DNA of 43,157 nt from Fibrobacter succinogenes (GCA_902800345.1 CADCDO010000018.1:1-43157); one strand, 5' to 3'. Shown: positions 1-8,124, counted from the first letter of the stretch. Numbers and translations: made by a program. Notes: generated from the sequence alone by a model not told the origin.

Positions 1-1
1 C

Positions 2-1663
2 GAACTCGACGAAAACAAGTGCGACCCCATCAGCCACCGCCCGGTGGAATGGCTCAAGGAAAAGAACTACTTCTTCAAGATGGGTTCTTACCAGCAGAAA
101 CTCATTGACTTCTTGGAAAGCCACAAGGACTGGATTGTGCCGGACTACCGCTGGAACGAAATCCGCGGGTTCTTGCGCCAGCCGCTAAACGACCTTTGCA
201 TCAGCCGCCCGAAGATCCGCCTCAGCTGGGGCATTCCGCTGCCGTTCGACCCGGACTACGTGACTTACGTTTGGTTCGACGCCCTCCTCAACTACGTGAG
301 CGCCTCCACAGCATTCCACAAGACTTATGCCGACGGCACGCCGATTTGGCCTGCCACCTACCACCTCATCGGCAAGGACATTTTGACGACCCACAGCGTC
401 TATTGGCCGACCATGCTCATGGCCCTCGACATTCCGCTTCCGCAGCACATCCTCGCCCACGGCTGGTGGCTCGTGAACGGCGGCGAAAAGATGAGCAAGT
501 CCGCAGGTAACGTCGTGAACCCGATGGACTACATGGAAAAGTACGGCATCGACGCGTTCCGCTATTTCCTCGCCCGCGAAATGGTCGTCGGTCAGGACGC
601 TAACTTCACGCACGACGGCTTTGTCCGCCGCATCAACAGCGACCTCGCCAACGACCTCGGTAACGTGCTGAACCGCGTGCACCGTTTGGTGCTCACGAAC
701 TTCGAAGGCAAGCTCCCGGCTCCGGCAGCACTAGACGATGCCGCCAACGAAGTCATCGCCATCGCCAACCGCGTCCGCACGAACGTGATGGAATGGGTTC
801 CGCAGGTCAAGCTTTCCCAGGTCGTCGAAGAAATCATGACGCTTGTCCGCAGCATCAACCGCTACCTCGAAGTCAAGGCCCCGTGGAAACTCGCCAAGGA
901 TCCGGCAAACCGCGACGAACTCGCAACAGTGCTCTTCGTTTCTGCCGAAGCCGTGCGCTTGAGCCTTTGCCTCCTCTGGCCGGTCATCCCAGGCAAGAGC
1001 GAAGAAGGTCTCGCCATGATTGGTAGCAAGTTCACCGACCAGAACGACCTCGTTTGGGGCATCCTCAAGGGTGGCGAACAGTTCGGCGAAGGCAAGCCGC
1101 TTTTCCCGCGTATCGAGGAAGAAGTCAAGAAGGCTGAACCGCAGCAGAAGCCCAAGCAGAACAAGCCGCTCATGGCCGCAGACGTTCCAGCAGCAATGGA
1201 CCTCCGCGTGGCCCAGATTGTCGAAGTTGCCGACCATCCGGACGCCAGCAGCTTGTACGTCCTCAAGGTCGATGCAGGCGAAGGCGAACCGCGAACCATC
1301 TGCAGTGGCCTCAAGAATAGCTACAAGCCCGAAGAACTCCAGAACCGCAAGATTCTCTTGTTCGCAAACCTGAAGCCGAACGCCCTCCGTGGCATCATGA
1401 GCCAGGGCATGCTCTTTGCGGGCGACCTCGACGCCGAAGCGCACACCTGCCGCCTCGTAAGCGTCCCGGAAGATGCCAAGCCCGGTGACCGCGCCCTGTT
1501 CAAGGGTGTTGCTCCGAGCGAACCGCGCGAACTCAAAATCAAGGACTTCGAAAAGATTGCTCTCACCGCAAAGGGTGGCGCTGTGTTCTGTGATGCGCTT
1601 GCTCTCGAAGTGAACGGCAAGCCCGTGACTTGCGACGTCGCCGACGGCAACGGAATACATTAA
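2..1663 (+). CDS. metG: Methionyl-tRNA synthetase, 3' part (N-terminus outside window)
   Basis: This enzyme charges tRNA(Met) with methionine in the cytoplasm. The frame is already open at base 2 and the first in-frame ATG (base 44) lies inside the catalytic domain, so the gene begins upstream and the HIGH motif is not visible. The visible part carries WFDALLNYVSA, a GWW segment and the KMSKS loop at 488-502, which is characteristic of class I MetRS. An anticodon-binding helical domain follows. A C-terminal tRNA-binding OB-fold (roughly 1170-1530) contains DLRVAQIVEVADHPDASSLY and the Gly-Ile-Met-Ser-Gln-Gly-Met segment, as in long dimeric MetG proteins. About 40 further residues follow that fold. 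A strong terminator lies about 85 bases downstream. The family assignment is close to certain; only the 5' truncation by the window edge is a limitation. Confidence 0.97.
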   Translation, partial: ELDENKCDPISHRPVEWLKEKNYFFKMGSYQQKLIDFLESHKDWIVPDYRWNEIRGFLRQPLNDLCISRPKIRLSWGIPLPFDPDYVTYVWFDALLNYVSASTAFHKTYADGTPIWPATYHLIGKDILTTHSVYWPTMLMALDIPLPQHILAHGWWLVNGGEKMSKSAGNVVNPMDYMEKYGIDAFRYFLAREMVVGQDANFTHDGFVRRINSDLANDLGNVLNRVHRLVLTNFEGKLPAPAALDDAANEVIAIANRVRTNVMEWVPQVKLSQVVEEIMTLVRSINRYLEVKAPWKLAKDPANRDELATVLFVSAEAVRLSLCLLWPVIPGKSEEGLAMIGSKFTDQNDLVWGILKGGEQFGEGKPLFPRIEEEVKKAEPQQKPKQNKPLMAADVPAAMDLRVAQIVEVADHPDASSLYVLKVDAGEGEPRTICSGLKNSYKPEELQNRKILLFANLKPNALRGIMSQGMLFAGDLDAEAHTCRLVSVPEDAKPGDRALFKGVAPSEPRELKIKDFEKIALTAKGGAVFCDALALEVNGKPVTCDVADGNGIH

Positions 1664-1677
1664 TTAGACGAGAGAAC

Positions 1678-1715
1678 GCCCGCTAGGTTGCTGAGTTTGT
1701 CGAAGTATAGCGGGC
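1678..1715. repeat. Imperfect intergenic inverted repeat downstream of metG
   Basis: GCCCGCTA (1678-1685) pairs with TAGCGGGC (1708-1715). The loop contains CTGAGTTTGTCGAAG, which resembles, from memory, the cttcgacaagctcag-type intergenic repeats scattered through many bacterial genomes. It could form an RNA hairpin ahead of the true terminator. No function is visible. Confidence 0.45.
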
Positions 1716-1746
1716 TACAGACTAAAGACGAAAGAAAACCTACTTC

Positions 1747-1771
1747 AGACTCGCTTCGGCGAGTCTTTTTT
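1747..1771 (+). terminator. Rho-independent terminator of metG
   Basis: GACTCGC (1748-1754), a TTCG tetraloop and GCGAGTC (1759-1765) are followed directly by six T residues (1766-1771). The stem, stable tetraloop and T-tract make this a textbook terminator for transcription leaving metG. Confidence 0.9.
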
Positions 1772-1806
1772 CATCTATAAAAAGCAAAAATCGAAAAAAC
1801 GTCTAA

Positions 1807-1850
1807 TTTTACGTCAAAACGGCCCCGAAAATCCATTTTTTGACGTAAAA
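1807..1850. repeat. Inverted repeat pair 1, TTTTACGTCAAAA / TTTTGACGTAAAA
   Basis: TTTTACGTCAAAA (1807-1819) and its exact reverse complement TTTTGACGTAAAA (1838-1850) are separated by 18 bases. Each half has a central ACGT. It could be a hairpin or two opposed protein-binding sites. A second pair with the same core lies about 200 bp downstream. Confidence 0.7.
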
Positions 1851-2014
1851 TTTTGAACAAACTGCGCAAATGATTACAAGTTAAGCAGAAAAACAAGGTT
1901 TGTAAGCGAAAATCGCATCGAAATTTGACCATTTTTGTCCAGCATTCTGCGTTTCAAGGCTTTTTAGCCCATAAAAATCAAATTTCGGTTCCGAAAAGCG
2001 CATATAAACTAAAT

Positions 2015-2060
2015 TTTTTACGTCAAAAATTACACAAACGTCCAGCTTTTGACGTAAAAA
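2015..2060. repeat. Inverted repeat pair 2, TTTTTACGTCAAAA / TTTTGACGTAAAAA
   Basis: TTTTTACGTCAAAA (2015-2028) and its exact reverse complement (2047-2060) are separated by 18 bases. Core sequence and spacing match pair 1, while the intervening bases differ. It lies about 70 bp before the first gene of the small operon starting at 2133, so it may be an operator or a mobile-type small repeat. Confidence 0.7.
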
Positions 2061-2119
2061 TCGCCCATTTTTCAAAATCAGCTTTTTATCAACACCCCAA
2101 AACCTTACCAATAATTTTG

Positions 2120-2125
2120 TATATT
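2120..2125 (+). promoter_or_regulatory. Putative -10 element TATATT
   Basis: TATATT lies seven bases before the ATG at 2133. The same hexamer precedes the starts at 4232, 4311 and 9146 by six bases. No clear -35 box is seen. If it is the -10 box, transcription would begin at or very near the start codon. Confidence 0.45.
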
Positions 2126-2132
2126 GAACAAC

Positions 2133-2327
2133 ATGAAAGAATTCTTTGAAAAATTTAAAAACAACGCTCTCGTCTATCTCAAATCCTTAAATTGGATTGT
2201 CCTGCTCGGCATCGCTGCATTCTGCATCGTCCTTGCCATCATCAACAACATCCGCGTCGAAGACTCCAAGTCCGTCGATTGGATTGGCTCTCAAGAAATC
2301 CTCGAAAAACCGGCAGACATTCTGTAA
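2133..2327 (+). CDS. Small single-pass membrane protein
   Basis: This 64-residue protein begins with a charged segment rich in Lys and Phe. One hydrophobic helix follows (about residues 19-41, WIVLLGIAAFCIVLAII), then a short hydrophilic tail ending SQEILEKPADIL. I do not recognise a family. I chose the ATG at 2133 over an in-frame TTG nine bases upstream, because that TTG overlaps the putative TATATT box. The next gene begins nine bases after the stop with its own strong ribosome binding site, so the two are almost certainly co-transcribed. The small protein probably sits in the inner membrane beside the MauE/DoxX-like protein. Its tail loosely recalls the start of rhodanese-type domains, but no such domain follows, and I would not rely on that. 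Confidence 0.7.
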   Translation: MKEFFEKFKNNALVYLKSLNWIVLLGIAAFCIVLAIINNIRVEDSKSVDWIGSQEILEKPADIL

Positions 2328-2336
2328 GGAGCACCC

Positions 2337-3056
2337 ATGATCGATTGTTTTGAAAAGCAGAATCTCAAGAAGACCATCATTTCGGGCGTTCTTCTCCTCG
2401 TTGCCACGTTCTTTGTCACGGTCGGCGTTGCCGAAATCAGCTTCCCCGAAACGTTCCTCACGTTCACGGATCACGACTGGCTTCTCAACATTTGGCCCAA
2501 GGCGTACCGCTACAACATTCACGTCGGCGTGGGCGCAGTCATCATCGCATGTGCACTCATCTTCCCCGCCATCAAGATTCAAAGGGACTTCGCCATACGA
2601 GCGCTCGAGACGCTCTGCCGTATAGGCATCGGCGGCATGTTCATCTTCGCCTCGATTTTCAAAATCCAGGACCCGCACCAGTTCGCAACACTCGTCGCGC
2701 AGTACCATTTTTTCTCGGCTCTGCACCTCGATTTCGTGAACAACTTCTTTGCGCTGGTCTACCCGCAATTTGAATTCTGGTTCGGGCTTGCGATGATTGT
2801 CTCGCCGTTTGTCCGCGAATCCTCATTTGCCATCTTCTGGATGTTCGTAAGCTTCATCATCGCGCTTGCCTGGGCGCTTTGGAACGACCTCGGCATCACT
2901 TGCGGCTGCTTTGAACTCGACGACGGAAACGCCCACGACAAGGCCGAAGCCTGGACAAGCCTCATCCGCGACCTTATCCTCATCTGGCCCACCCTCTGGC
3001 TCGCCTTCCGCAAGAACAAGAGCCTCATCGCCGTTTGGAAAAAAGACAAGGATTAG
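2337..3056 (+). CDS. MauE/DoxX-like integral membrane protein
   Basis: This 239-residue inner-membrane protein has several predicted helices (about residues 12-33, 60-78, 95-115, 145-162, 166-185 and 208-222). The segment RIGIGGMFIFASIFKIQDPH matches the DoxX/MauE signature, in which a Gly/Phe-rich helix is followed by K-x-x-x-P-x-x-F. The Cys-Gly-Cys-Phe motif (C189, C191) is typical of MauE-type proteins, which are linked to redox or disulfide handling of exported proteins. That role is family knowledge and is not shown here. The ribosome binding site AAGGAG (2326-2331) overlaps the stop of the small upstream gene, indicating an operon. A short GC hairpin follows the stop. Confidence 0.75.
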   Translation: MIDCFEKQNLKKTIISGVLLLVATFFVTVGVAEISFPETFLTFTDHDWLLNIWPKAYRYNIHVGVGAVIIACALIFPAIKIQRDFAIRALETLCRIGIGGMFIFASIFKIQDPHQFATLVAQYHFFSALHLDFVNNFFALVYPQFEFWFGLAMIVSPFVRESSFAIFWMFVSFIIALAWALWNDLGITCGCFELDDGNAHDKAEAWTSLIRDLILIWPTLWLAFRKNKSLIAVWKKDKD

Positions 3057-3072
3057 CCGCACGATAGTGCGG
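3057..3072. terminator. Short hairpin between convergent genes
   Basis: CCGCAC (3057-3062), GATA and GTGCGG (3067-3072) form a perfect six-pair stem immediately after the MauE/DoxX-like gene and before the convergent GT4 gene. Neither side has an adjacent T-tract, so a terminator role is only plausible. Confidence 0.35.
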
Positions 3073-3092
3073 AACGACTAAAGACTAGATTT

Positions 3093-4232
3093 TCAAGAAT
3101 TTGAGTTCAAGAACTCAACGACACGTTTACTGAACGATTTCATAGAGCAGTGGTCCAAAAGGGCCGCTGCTTTATTTTCATCGACAACGTTTTCACCGGC
3201 GAGGACACGGTCTAAAATGCGTACATACGCTTCGGCATCAGTCGGCGGATCCACCAGCGGGCATACGCCTTCCAGATTTTCCTTGACCGCAGATGTTGCA
3301 GCGCCCACCGCCGGAGTTCCACAAGCAACGGCTTCAATCGGCGGAAGTCCAAAACCTTCCAATAGCGAAGGATAAACTATCAAGTCCGCATTGCGGTAAA
3401 AATCGCGCAATTCGTTTGCCTTGAGTTCGCTAAAATGAAAAACGTTGTAAAGCTTTTTCACGTTTACAATTTCGCGGAGACGTTCCGAAAACTTTCCGAT
3501 ACGCACAAACGCTACATTCGGCCTCCTAGAAGCCATTTCAAAATAAGTCTCGATGTTTTTCCGCGGTTCGTCGAGGCTTACGTTCAAGCACATCCCGTCA
3601 AAATTCTTGATGCCGAACTTGCGGGCGAAGGACTTCTTTTCGTTGGTCGAAGGCTTGATATCGGGCTTATTGAACAGGTCGCTATCGATGGGGCAACCAA
3701 TAACGGCTCCGGGCTTGTTCGACATTTTTTTGCCAAAATGCATCGCCGCTTGTTCACGCGTCCAGTTGGAATTATAGACAAAGAAATCCGCTTGAACCGT
3801 CGGGCGAATATAGAACAAATTAAGAAGTTTGAATTTCAACGAATTTGGATACAGCGTTTCAGCGAACGTATCGTGCACAAACATCACCGTTTGCGCCATG
3901 CCCTGGACCACCGGCACCAAAAAACCAAGCTCCGGGCGAATAAAGAAAACCAACTGCGGTCGGAGCGTCTCCACCAATTTCTTTAACGGTTGACGGAACG
4001 AAAGAAAACCAGAATAAAGCGATTTAGCCCAAATTTCATGCGATGTATAAAGAGAATCGTCAGAGCCCGATTCGCTAGATGAACGCACGTCGAAAAACTT
4101 GGGAGTTTTAAGCCACAACACATGAGGTTCGAACTCCCCCGCAACCGCCTTGACCAAGTTCATGGTCAATCGTCCAAAACTCGTGCATTCGTTTTTATCG
4201 CAAACAAAAAGGATTTTCCGATTCATGGGCAT
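3093..4232 (-). CDS. Glycosyltransferase family 4 (GT-B fold)
   Basis: This 379-residue cytoplasmic or membrane-peripheral enzyme probably transfers a sugar from a nucleotide-sugar donor to a growing surface glycan. The N-terminal Rossmann half begins KILFVCDKNECTSFGRLTMN. The C-terminal half contains NVSLDEPRKNIETYFEM, the region that in GT4 enzymes follows the domain linker, and EGFGLPPIEAVACGTP, the E-x7-E donor-binding motif. Length is normal for the family. Two ATGs are possible: 4232, six bases after a TATATT box, and 4226, which has AAGG at a better distance. I list the longer form. It is transcribed divergently from the two GT2 genes and the Wzi-like gene, so it probably serves the same polysaccharide. 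Donor and linkage cannot be read from the sequence. Confidence 0.88.
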   Translation of the reverse strand: MPMNRKILFVCDKNECTSFGRLTMNLVKAVAGEFEPHVLWLKTPKFFDVRSSSESGSDDSLYTSHEIWAKSLYSGFLSFRQPLKKLVETLRPQLVFFIRPELGFLVPVVQGMAQTVMFVHDTFAETLYPNSLKFKLLNLFYIRPTVQADFFVYNSNWTREQAAMHFGKKMSNKPGAVIGCPIDSDLFNKPDIKPSTNEKKSFARKFGIKNFDGMCLNVSLDEPRKNIETYFEMASRRPNVAFVRIGKFSERLREIVNVKKLYNVFHFSELKANELRDFYRNADLIVYPSLLEGFGLPPIEAVACGTPAVGAATSAVKENLEGVCPLVDPPTDAEAYVRILDRVLAGENVVDENKAAALLDHCSMKSFSKRVVEFLNSNS

Positions 4233-4310
4233 ACCTTAAATATAGAATTTAAACTTATTGCAAGAATCAAAAAACAAAAACCGCGGACTACGAATTACTA
4301 TATTCAAAGT
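4233..4310. promoter_or_regulatory. Divergent promoter region with two TATATT boxes
   Basis: On the minus strand TATATT (4244-4239) lies six bases before the GT4 start at 4232. On the plus strand TATATT (4299-4304) lies six bases before the GT2 start at 4311. The 78-base gap is A/T-rich with no obvious -35 boxes. It probably drives both arms of the polysaccharide locus. Confidence 0.5.
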
Positions 4311-5273
4311 ATGATTAAAATCGGGATTGTCCTTGCAACTTACAATGGCGAAAAGTATCTCTCGCAGATGCTCGATTCGCTCTTGGCGCAAACACGCCCT
4401 GCCGATTTCATCGTGGCTATAGACGATGGCTCCAAGGACGATACTCCGAACATCCTCAAAGGCTACGAGGGCCGCCTCCCCCTGCAAGTTACGTGCCTTC
4501 CGCATAACACGGGCCATCGTGCCGCATTTTCCAAGGCACTGGAACTTGCCGCACAGCAACTAGGCGAAGACGACTTGATAGCCCTTGCCGACCAAGACGA
4601 CGTCTGGCTCCCGAAAAAATTGCAGATTCTGGAAGACGCCATTCAAAAAAATCCCGAAGTGAATCTCGTTTTCGGGGACGCCCAAGTCATCGACGGCGAA
4701 GGGAAACTCCTTGGGGAATCCTGGCGGAAAATGGACGGCGTCCCGGAGCACCTCTCATTAAGGGCGATCCTGACCGGATTTACCAACGTCACGGGCTGTA
4801 TGACGCTATTCAAGGCGAAACTTCTGAAACAGGTTCTTCCTATCCCGGAGCTAGCCCCAGTCCATGACCAATGGATAACATTTTGCGCAAGCCTCGAAGC
4901 TCACGACAATGGCGTAAAATCCATCAGCGAGGCCGTCATCCAGTACCGCATTCATGGGCAAAACGCCATAGGCCTCGGCGATACCCACACCTGGACCGGA
5001 AACTTGAAACTGAACTTGCAATGGGCCAAAATGGTCTTGCAAACACCGCATTTCAAAATGCTTTCTGCAAGTGACCAAAAATTTTTGAAGCGCTACATTT
5101 CCTATACAGAAGACAGGCTGCACAAGCCGTTCATTCCACAATACTTCTTTTGGGTCATCGCAAACGTGGCAAGCCTTTACCCCTATGTTAAAAGTTTCAC
5201 AGGGTTTCTCCCTCGCATACTGCATGGCATTATCGGGGCCCCCCTCATCATCAAATTTTTCGGAAAAAAATAA
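4311..5273 (+). CDS. Glycosyltransferase family 2 (GT-A fold), first of the pair
   Basis: This 320-residue enzyme shows the usual GT2 order: N-terminal IKIGIVLATYNGEKYLSQML, the nucleotide-binding DDGSKDDT, and the metal-binding region LADQDDVW. A C-terminal part with HDQW and RIHGQN is typical of rhamnosyltransferase-like GT2 proteins. Hydrophobic stretches near the C-terminus suggest membrane association. The frame stays open upstream to about 4122, but that part is antisense to the GT4 gene. The ATG at 4311 starts the conserved fold and follows a TATATT box. The stop overlaps the next start as TAATG, indicating translational coupling. The acceptor and sugar are unknown. Confidence 0.9.
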   Translation: MIKIGIVLATYNGEKYLSQMLDSLLAQTRPADFIVAIDDGSKDDTPNILKGYEGRLPLQVTCLPHNTGHRAAFSKALELAAQQLGEDDLIALADQDDVWLPKKLQILEDAIQKNPEVNLVFGDAQVIDGEGKLLGESWRKMDGVPEHLSLRAILTGFTNVTGCMTLFKAKLLKQVLPIPELAPVHDQWITFCASLEAHDNGVKSISEAVIQYRIHGQNAIGLGDTHTWTGNLKLNLQWAKMVLQTPHFKMLSASDQKFLKRYISYTEDRLHKPFIPQYFFWVIANVASLYPYVKSFTGFLPRILHGIIGAPLIIKFFGKK

Positions 5274-6169
5274 TGACCGACGTCTGCGTTATTCTCGTTA
5301 ATTTCAAAAATGAAAAAAAAACAGCCGACTGCATACGGTCTCTCGAGAAGGGCACCGTAAAACCGACACGCGTCTATGTCATCGACAACGCCTCGACCGA
5401 GGCCTCGCAAAAATATTTTGAAAGCTTAACGTTTTCCATTGATGTCCGCTGGATATGGAACAAGGAAAATCCTGGCGCAGCGGCAGGATGGAATATAGCC
5501 ATCAGGTCCATACAAGCCGAACACATGAGGTGCTACGTCTGGCTCCTCAACAACGACACCGTGGTCGCCCCAAGAGCCCTCGAAAAAATCCTCGAAAAAG
5601 CGGAGGCCACCAACGCAGGAATCACAGGGTCGCTCGTAAAAAAAGCGAATGGAGATTTTTCGGGCGGAGTCGCCATTGTCCATCCCAAGTTCGCGACCGT
5701 GCGGCGCCCCCAATCACCGGAAGAACAAAGATTCGACTATGTGGAAGGGTCCTCGTTCATGATTTCACCAGAATGTCTCCAAAAAATGGGGCCTTTAAGC
5801 GAAGATTATTTCCTGTACTTCGAAGAATCCGACTACTGTTACAAGGCCAAACGAAACGGTTTCACTCTCGCATGGGCAACAGACTGCGTTGTCTATCACG
5901 ATATCGGTTCATCGACCGGGAGCGAAATCGCCAAAGGCAAAGTTCCTTTCTTTATCGATTGCCTTATGATCCGAAATCGAATCCACTTTGCTTTGAAGAA
6001 CGGATTCCCGACTTTTAGCGTGCTTATCGGTTTAGCAATCAGCTTGGCACTCCGCATCAAGAGATGCCAATTCAAAAGAGCTTTCGTCATACCGAAAATT
6101 ATTTTATCTGAGACATCATTTAAAAGATTTATCGAAGAAAACGGAGGCAACTATGAAATCCAGAAATAA
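5273..6169 (+). CDS. Glycosyltransferase family 2 (GT-A fold), WbbL/rhamnosyltransferase-like
   Basis: This 298-residue enzyme begins VCVILVNFKNEKKTADCIRS. It carries VIDNAST, NPGAAAGWN, the metal-binding LLNNDT, and FLYFEESDYCYKAKRNGF, the conserved D/E-rich acceptor-side motif of WbbL-like rhamnosyltransferases. A hydrophobic segment near residues 247-262 may contact the membrane. The start overlaps the stop of the upstream GT2 gene (TAATG), and its own end overlaps the Wzi-like gene by 17 bases, so the three genes form one tightly packed operon. The sugar it transfers cannot be determined from sequence alone. Confidence 0.9.
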   Translation: MTDVCVILVNFKNEKKTADCIRSLEKGTVKPTRVYVIDNASTEASQKYFESLTFSIDVRWIWNKENPGAAAGWNIAIRSIQAEHMRCYVWLLNNDTVVAPRALEKILEKAEATNAGITGSLVKKANGDFSGGVAIVHPKFATVRRPQSPEEQRFDYVEGSSFMISPECLQKMGPLSEDYFLYFEESDYCYKAKRNGFTLAWATDCVVYHDIGSSTGSEIAKGKVPFFIDCLMIRNRIHFALKNGFPTFSVLIGLAISLALRIKRCQFKRAFVIPKIILSETSFKRFIEENGGNYEIQK

Positions 6170-7604
6170 CTTTTCCATGTGGACTTTTTGGGGAATCCTC
6201 TCGCTCATGGTGATGAATGCATTTGCCCAGAATGCAACGCGTCCCGTCTTTGATAATCCAGCGCATATCACCTTTTCGGATTCCGCACACACAAAAGAAC
6301 TCAATATTGGCGCGCAGCTCATGGACTCCGTCGCGATAACGAACCTCACGAACGCAAAGACGCATTACGACAATTCCATGTCGGTCAGGCTTTTCGCGAA
6401 CGGAAAATTTACGGACGCATTCTTGTTCAACACGCGTGTAAAAATCAGCACGGACTACACGAACCGCTACATCAACTTCAACTTCTACAATCCCGACGAA
6501 GGCATTCCCTTCAACAAGCAGAGCGAACACAAGCGCACGTGGGACCTGTTCGCCGCTAACGTGAGCTACAGCCTCAAGCCCGTAAAACTGCTCGCGGGAT
6601 TCGACTACCTCGAATGGGGGCCTGCCCGCCGGAACCATGTCATTTTGCGCGGCGAACGGAGCTTTTACCGTCCATGGCAAGACAGTTCCAGCCGCATTTT
6701 CGATGCCGCCCCGACACCCTATTTTGGTTACCAGTTCACGCTCGGCCCCATTGAATATACGCAATATGCGGCAAAGCTATACGAAAAGAAAGGCTTTGGC
6801 AAATACTTCCACGCCCACCGTCTGCACTTGAACTTGCCCAAGGAAATCACGTTCGGCATTTCCGAAACGTCGCTTTACGGCTCTACCACCGAACCCGCAG
6901 GCACGAACCCGAACAACGACGGTGACAGCACCGGTCGCGAATTCGAATGGGCATACACAATCCCGTTCATCCCCTTCGTTTTCCAGGAACATCTGCAAGG
7001 CGACCAGGACAACATTTCGCTTGCGTTCGACTTGAGCGTAAAGACGATTCCAAACTGGGAATTTTATGCGGAACTTTTATGGGACGATATGAAATCCCCG
7101 ACGAGCATGTTCGACGACAGCTGGTGGGGCAACAAATGGGCGACAACGCTCGGAGTCGCACGCGACAATCTCGTATTGGGCCCTGCAACGCTTGGCTGGA
7201 TGTTCGAATACACGCGCATCGAACCGTGGGTCTATACGCACCACAAGGGCGGCGGATACACTTACGCCACTTATGCCCAGAGCCTCGGAAGCGACTTGGG
7301 CCCGAACAGCCAAGAAGTCCACACCGAAGTGAGCGCCACCTACAACTTTGTCAAGGCGACGCTCTTCTTTGGCGCAGTCGCCAAAGACACCGCCTTCGGC
7401 GGGAATATCAAAGACATCCACACGCCGGAAAGTGCCACGGACAAGAAATTCTTGAACAAAAAGACAACGCTCCGCTACAAGGAACTCGGATTCAACCTAA
7501 GCTTGACGCCATGGGACTGGATAAGCTTTAGAACAAGCTACACAAGATTCTTCGGAGATTACGAAGGATACCGCGCCTACGCCGTAGGCAGCGTGCAATG
7601 GTAG
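6153..7604 (+). CDS. Wzi-like capsule assembly outer-membrane beta-barrel protein
   Basis: This 483-residue exported protein has a signal peptide ending near AFA-QN (residue 25). The rest alternates short beta-strand-like segments with polar loops and ends in an aromatic residue (VGSVQW), as expected of an outer-membrane barrel. The segment FEYTRIEPWVYTHH and the following SLGSDLGPNSQEVH resemble the Wzi family, which holds capsular polysaccharide on the cell surface. The ribosome binding site GGAGG (6143-6147) lies inside the preceding glycosyltransferase gene, and the coding regions overlap by 17 bases. Position at the end of a glycosyltransferase operon supports a role in displaying the polysaccharide those enzymes make. 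It could instead be a more general porin-like barrel, but Wzi is the better fit. Confidence 0.75.
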   Translation: MKSRNNFSMWTFWGILSLMVMNAFAQNATRPVFDNPAHITFSDSAHTKELNIGAQLMDSVAITNLTNAKTHYDNSMSVRLFANGKFTDAFLFNTRVKISTDYTNRYINFNFYNPDEGIPFNKQSEHKRTWDLFAANVSYSLKPVKLLAGFDYLEWGPARRNHVILRGERSFYRPWQDSSSRIFDAAPTPYFGYQFTLGPIEYTQYAAKLYEKKGFGKYFHAHRLHLNLPKEITFGISETSLYGSTTEPAGTNPNNDGDSTGREFEWAYTIPFIPFVFQEHLQGDQDNISLAFDLSVKTIPNWEFYAELLWDDMKSPTSMFDDSWWGNKWATTLGVARDNLVLGPATLGWMFEYTRIEPWVYTHHKGGGYTYATYAQSLGSDLGPNSQEVHTEVSATYNFVKATLFFGAVAKDTAFGGNIKDIHTPESATDKKFLNKKTTLRYKELGFNLSLTPWDWISFRTSYTRFFGDYEGYRAYAVGSVQW

Positions 7605-7680
7605 TCTACTTGTTAGAAGTAGACAGTAGGAAGTAGGAAGGATGTTCGTCATACTGACCCTGTAAAGGGAAGGATCCAGG
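7604..7680. repeat. Intergenic repeat remnants between convergent genes
   Basis: GTCTACTT (7604-7611) pairs with AAGTAGAC (7617-7624). It is followed by AGTAGGAAGTAGGAAG and by a stretch from GTCATACTGACC (7648) to GGATCCAGG (7680). The latter resembles, from memory, the gtcatcctgag...ggatccag-type dispersed repeats common in some genomes. A small CCCT-GTAA-AGGG hairpin is included. It may also serve as a weak bidirectional terminator. Confidence 0.4.
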
Positions 7681-7701
7681 ACAAACATCACTTGATTCTT
7701 T

Positions 7702-8124
7702 TTAGAACAATTTCTTCAATTCTTCCTCGTCTGTCGTGGCGAGGACTTTTTCTTTCCATTCCGGGTTCAACAGGAGTTTCGCGACATTTGCGATTGCGAT
7801 CGTATGCGCCATAGCCGATTCCGCCGGGGAAAGCAGCATGCACATGAACTGCGCCATCTCTTCGTTTCGCGTTTTAACCCCGGTAAAGCCGTCCTTGCAA
7901 ACAACAAAAGCCATTAGCGGCCCCTTTAAGCCGGAAACACGCGTGTGCGGAAGCAAAAGACCCTGCCCCATATAAACGCCCTGGGCGATACGCTCCGAAA
8001 GCCCTTTCCATGTCGTAATGGCATCAAACGGATAAGGGCCATAGACAAGAGCGTCATAGGCGTACCCCAAGGCACGATTGAATTCGACGGGCTGCGTATA
8101 AATACGCGTATAGATGGGAGCCAT
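7702..8124 (-). CDS. PTS EIIA type-2 (fructose/mannitol/Ntr) domain protein
   Basis: This 140-residue cytoplasmic protein consists of one EIIA type-2 domain. The phospho-acceptor histidine is H60 in GQGLLLPHTRV, equivalent to the IALPH motif of PtsN and FruA. The segment CMLLSPAESAMAHTIAIANV and the C-terminal DEEELKKLF are also typical. No EIIB, EIIC, HPr or EI gene is nearby, so a regulatory role like that of PtsN is more likely than sugar transport. Its ATG overlaps the stop of the upstream kinase gene as TAATG, so the two are translationally coupled. That suggests the EIIA domain regulates, or is regulated with, the kinase. This last point is inference. Confidence 0.82.
   Translation of the reverse strand: MAPIYTRIYTQPVEFNRALGYAYDALVYGPYPFDAITTWKGLSERIAQGVYMGQGLLLPHTRVSGLKGPLMAFVVCKDGFTGVKTRNEEMAQFMCMLLSPAESAMAHTIAIANVAKLLLNPEWKEKVLATTDEEELKKLF

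Larger units (their letters stand above)
1780..2119. other. AT-rich gene-free region between metG and the MauE/DoxX operon
   Basis: I see no credible gene here. Short open frames exist on both strands over about 1881-2150, but they mirror each other through the A/T-rich inverted repeats and have no ribosome binding site. The only organised structure is the pair of ACGT-centred inverted repeats annotated separately. Confidence 0.6.

Noticed and set aside
731..1660. Long minus-strand open frame of about 309 codons opposite metG
   Set aside because: It lies wholly antisense to the clearly coding metG frame and has no recognisable protein features; open antisense frames are expected in GC-rich codon patterns.
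1881..2149. Overlapping open frames of about 75 codons on both strands between metG and 2133
   Set aside because: They mirror each other through the inverted repeats, lack ribosome binding sites and have low-complexity A/T-driven composition.
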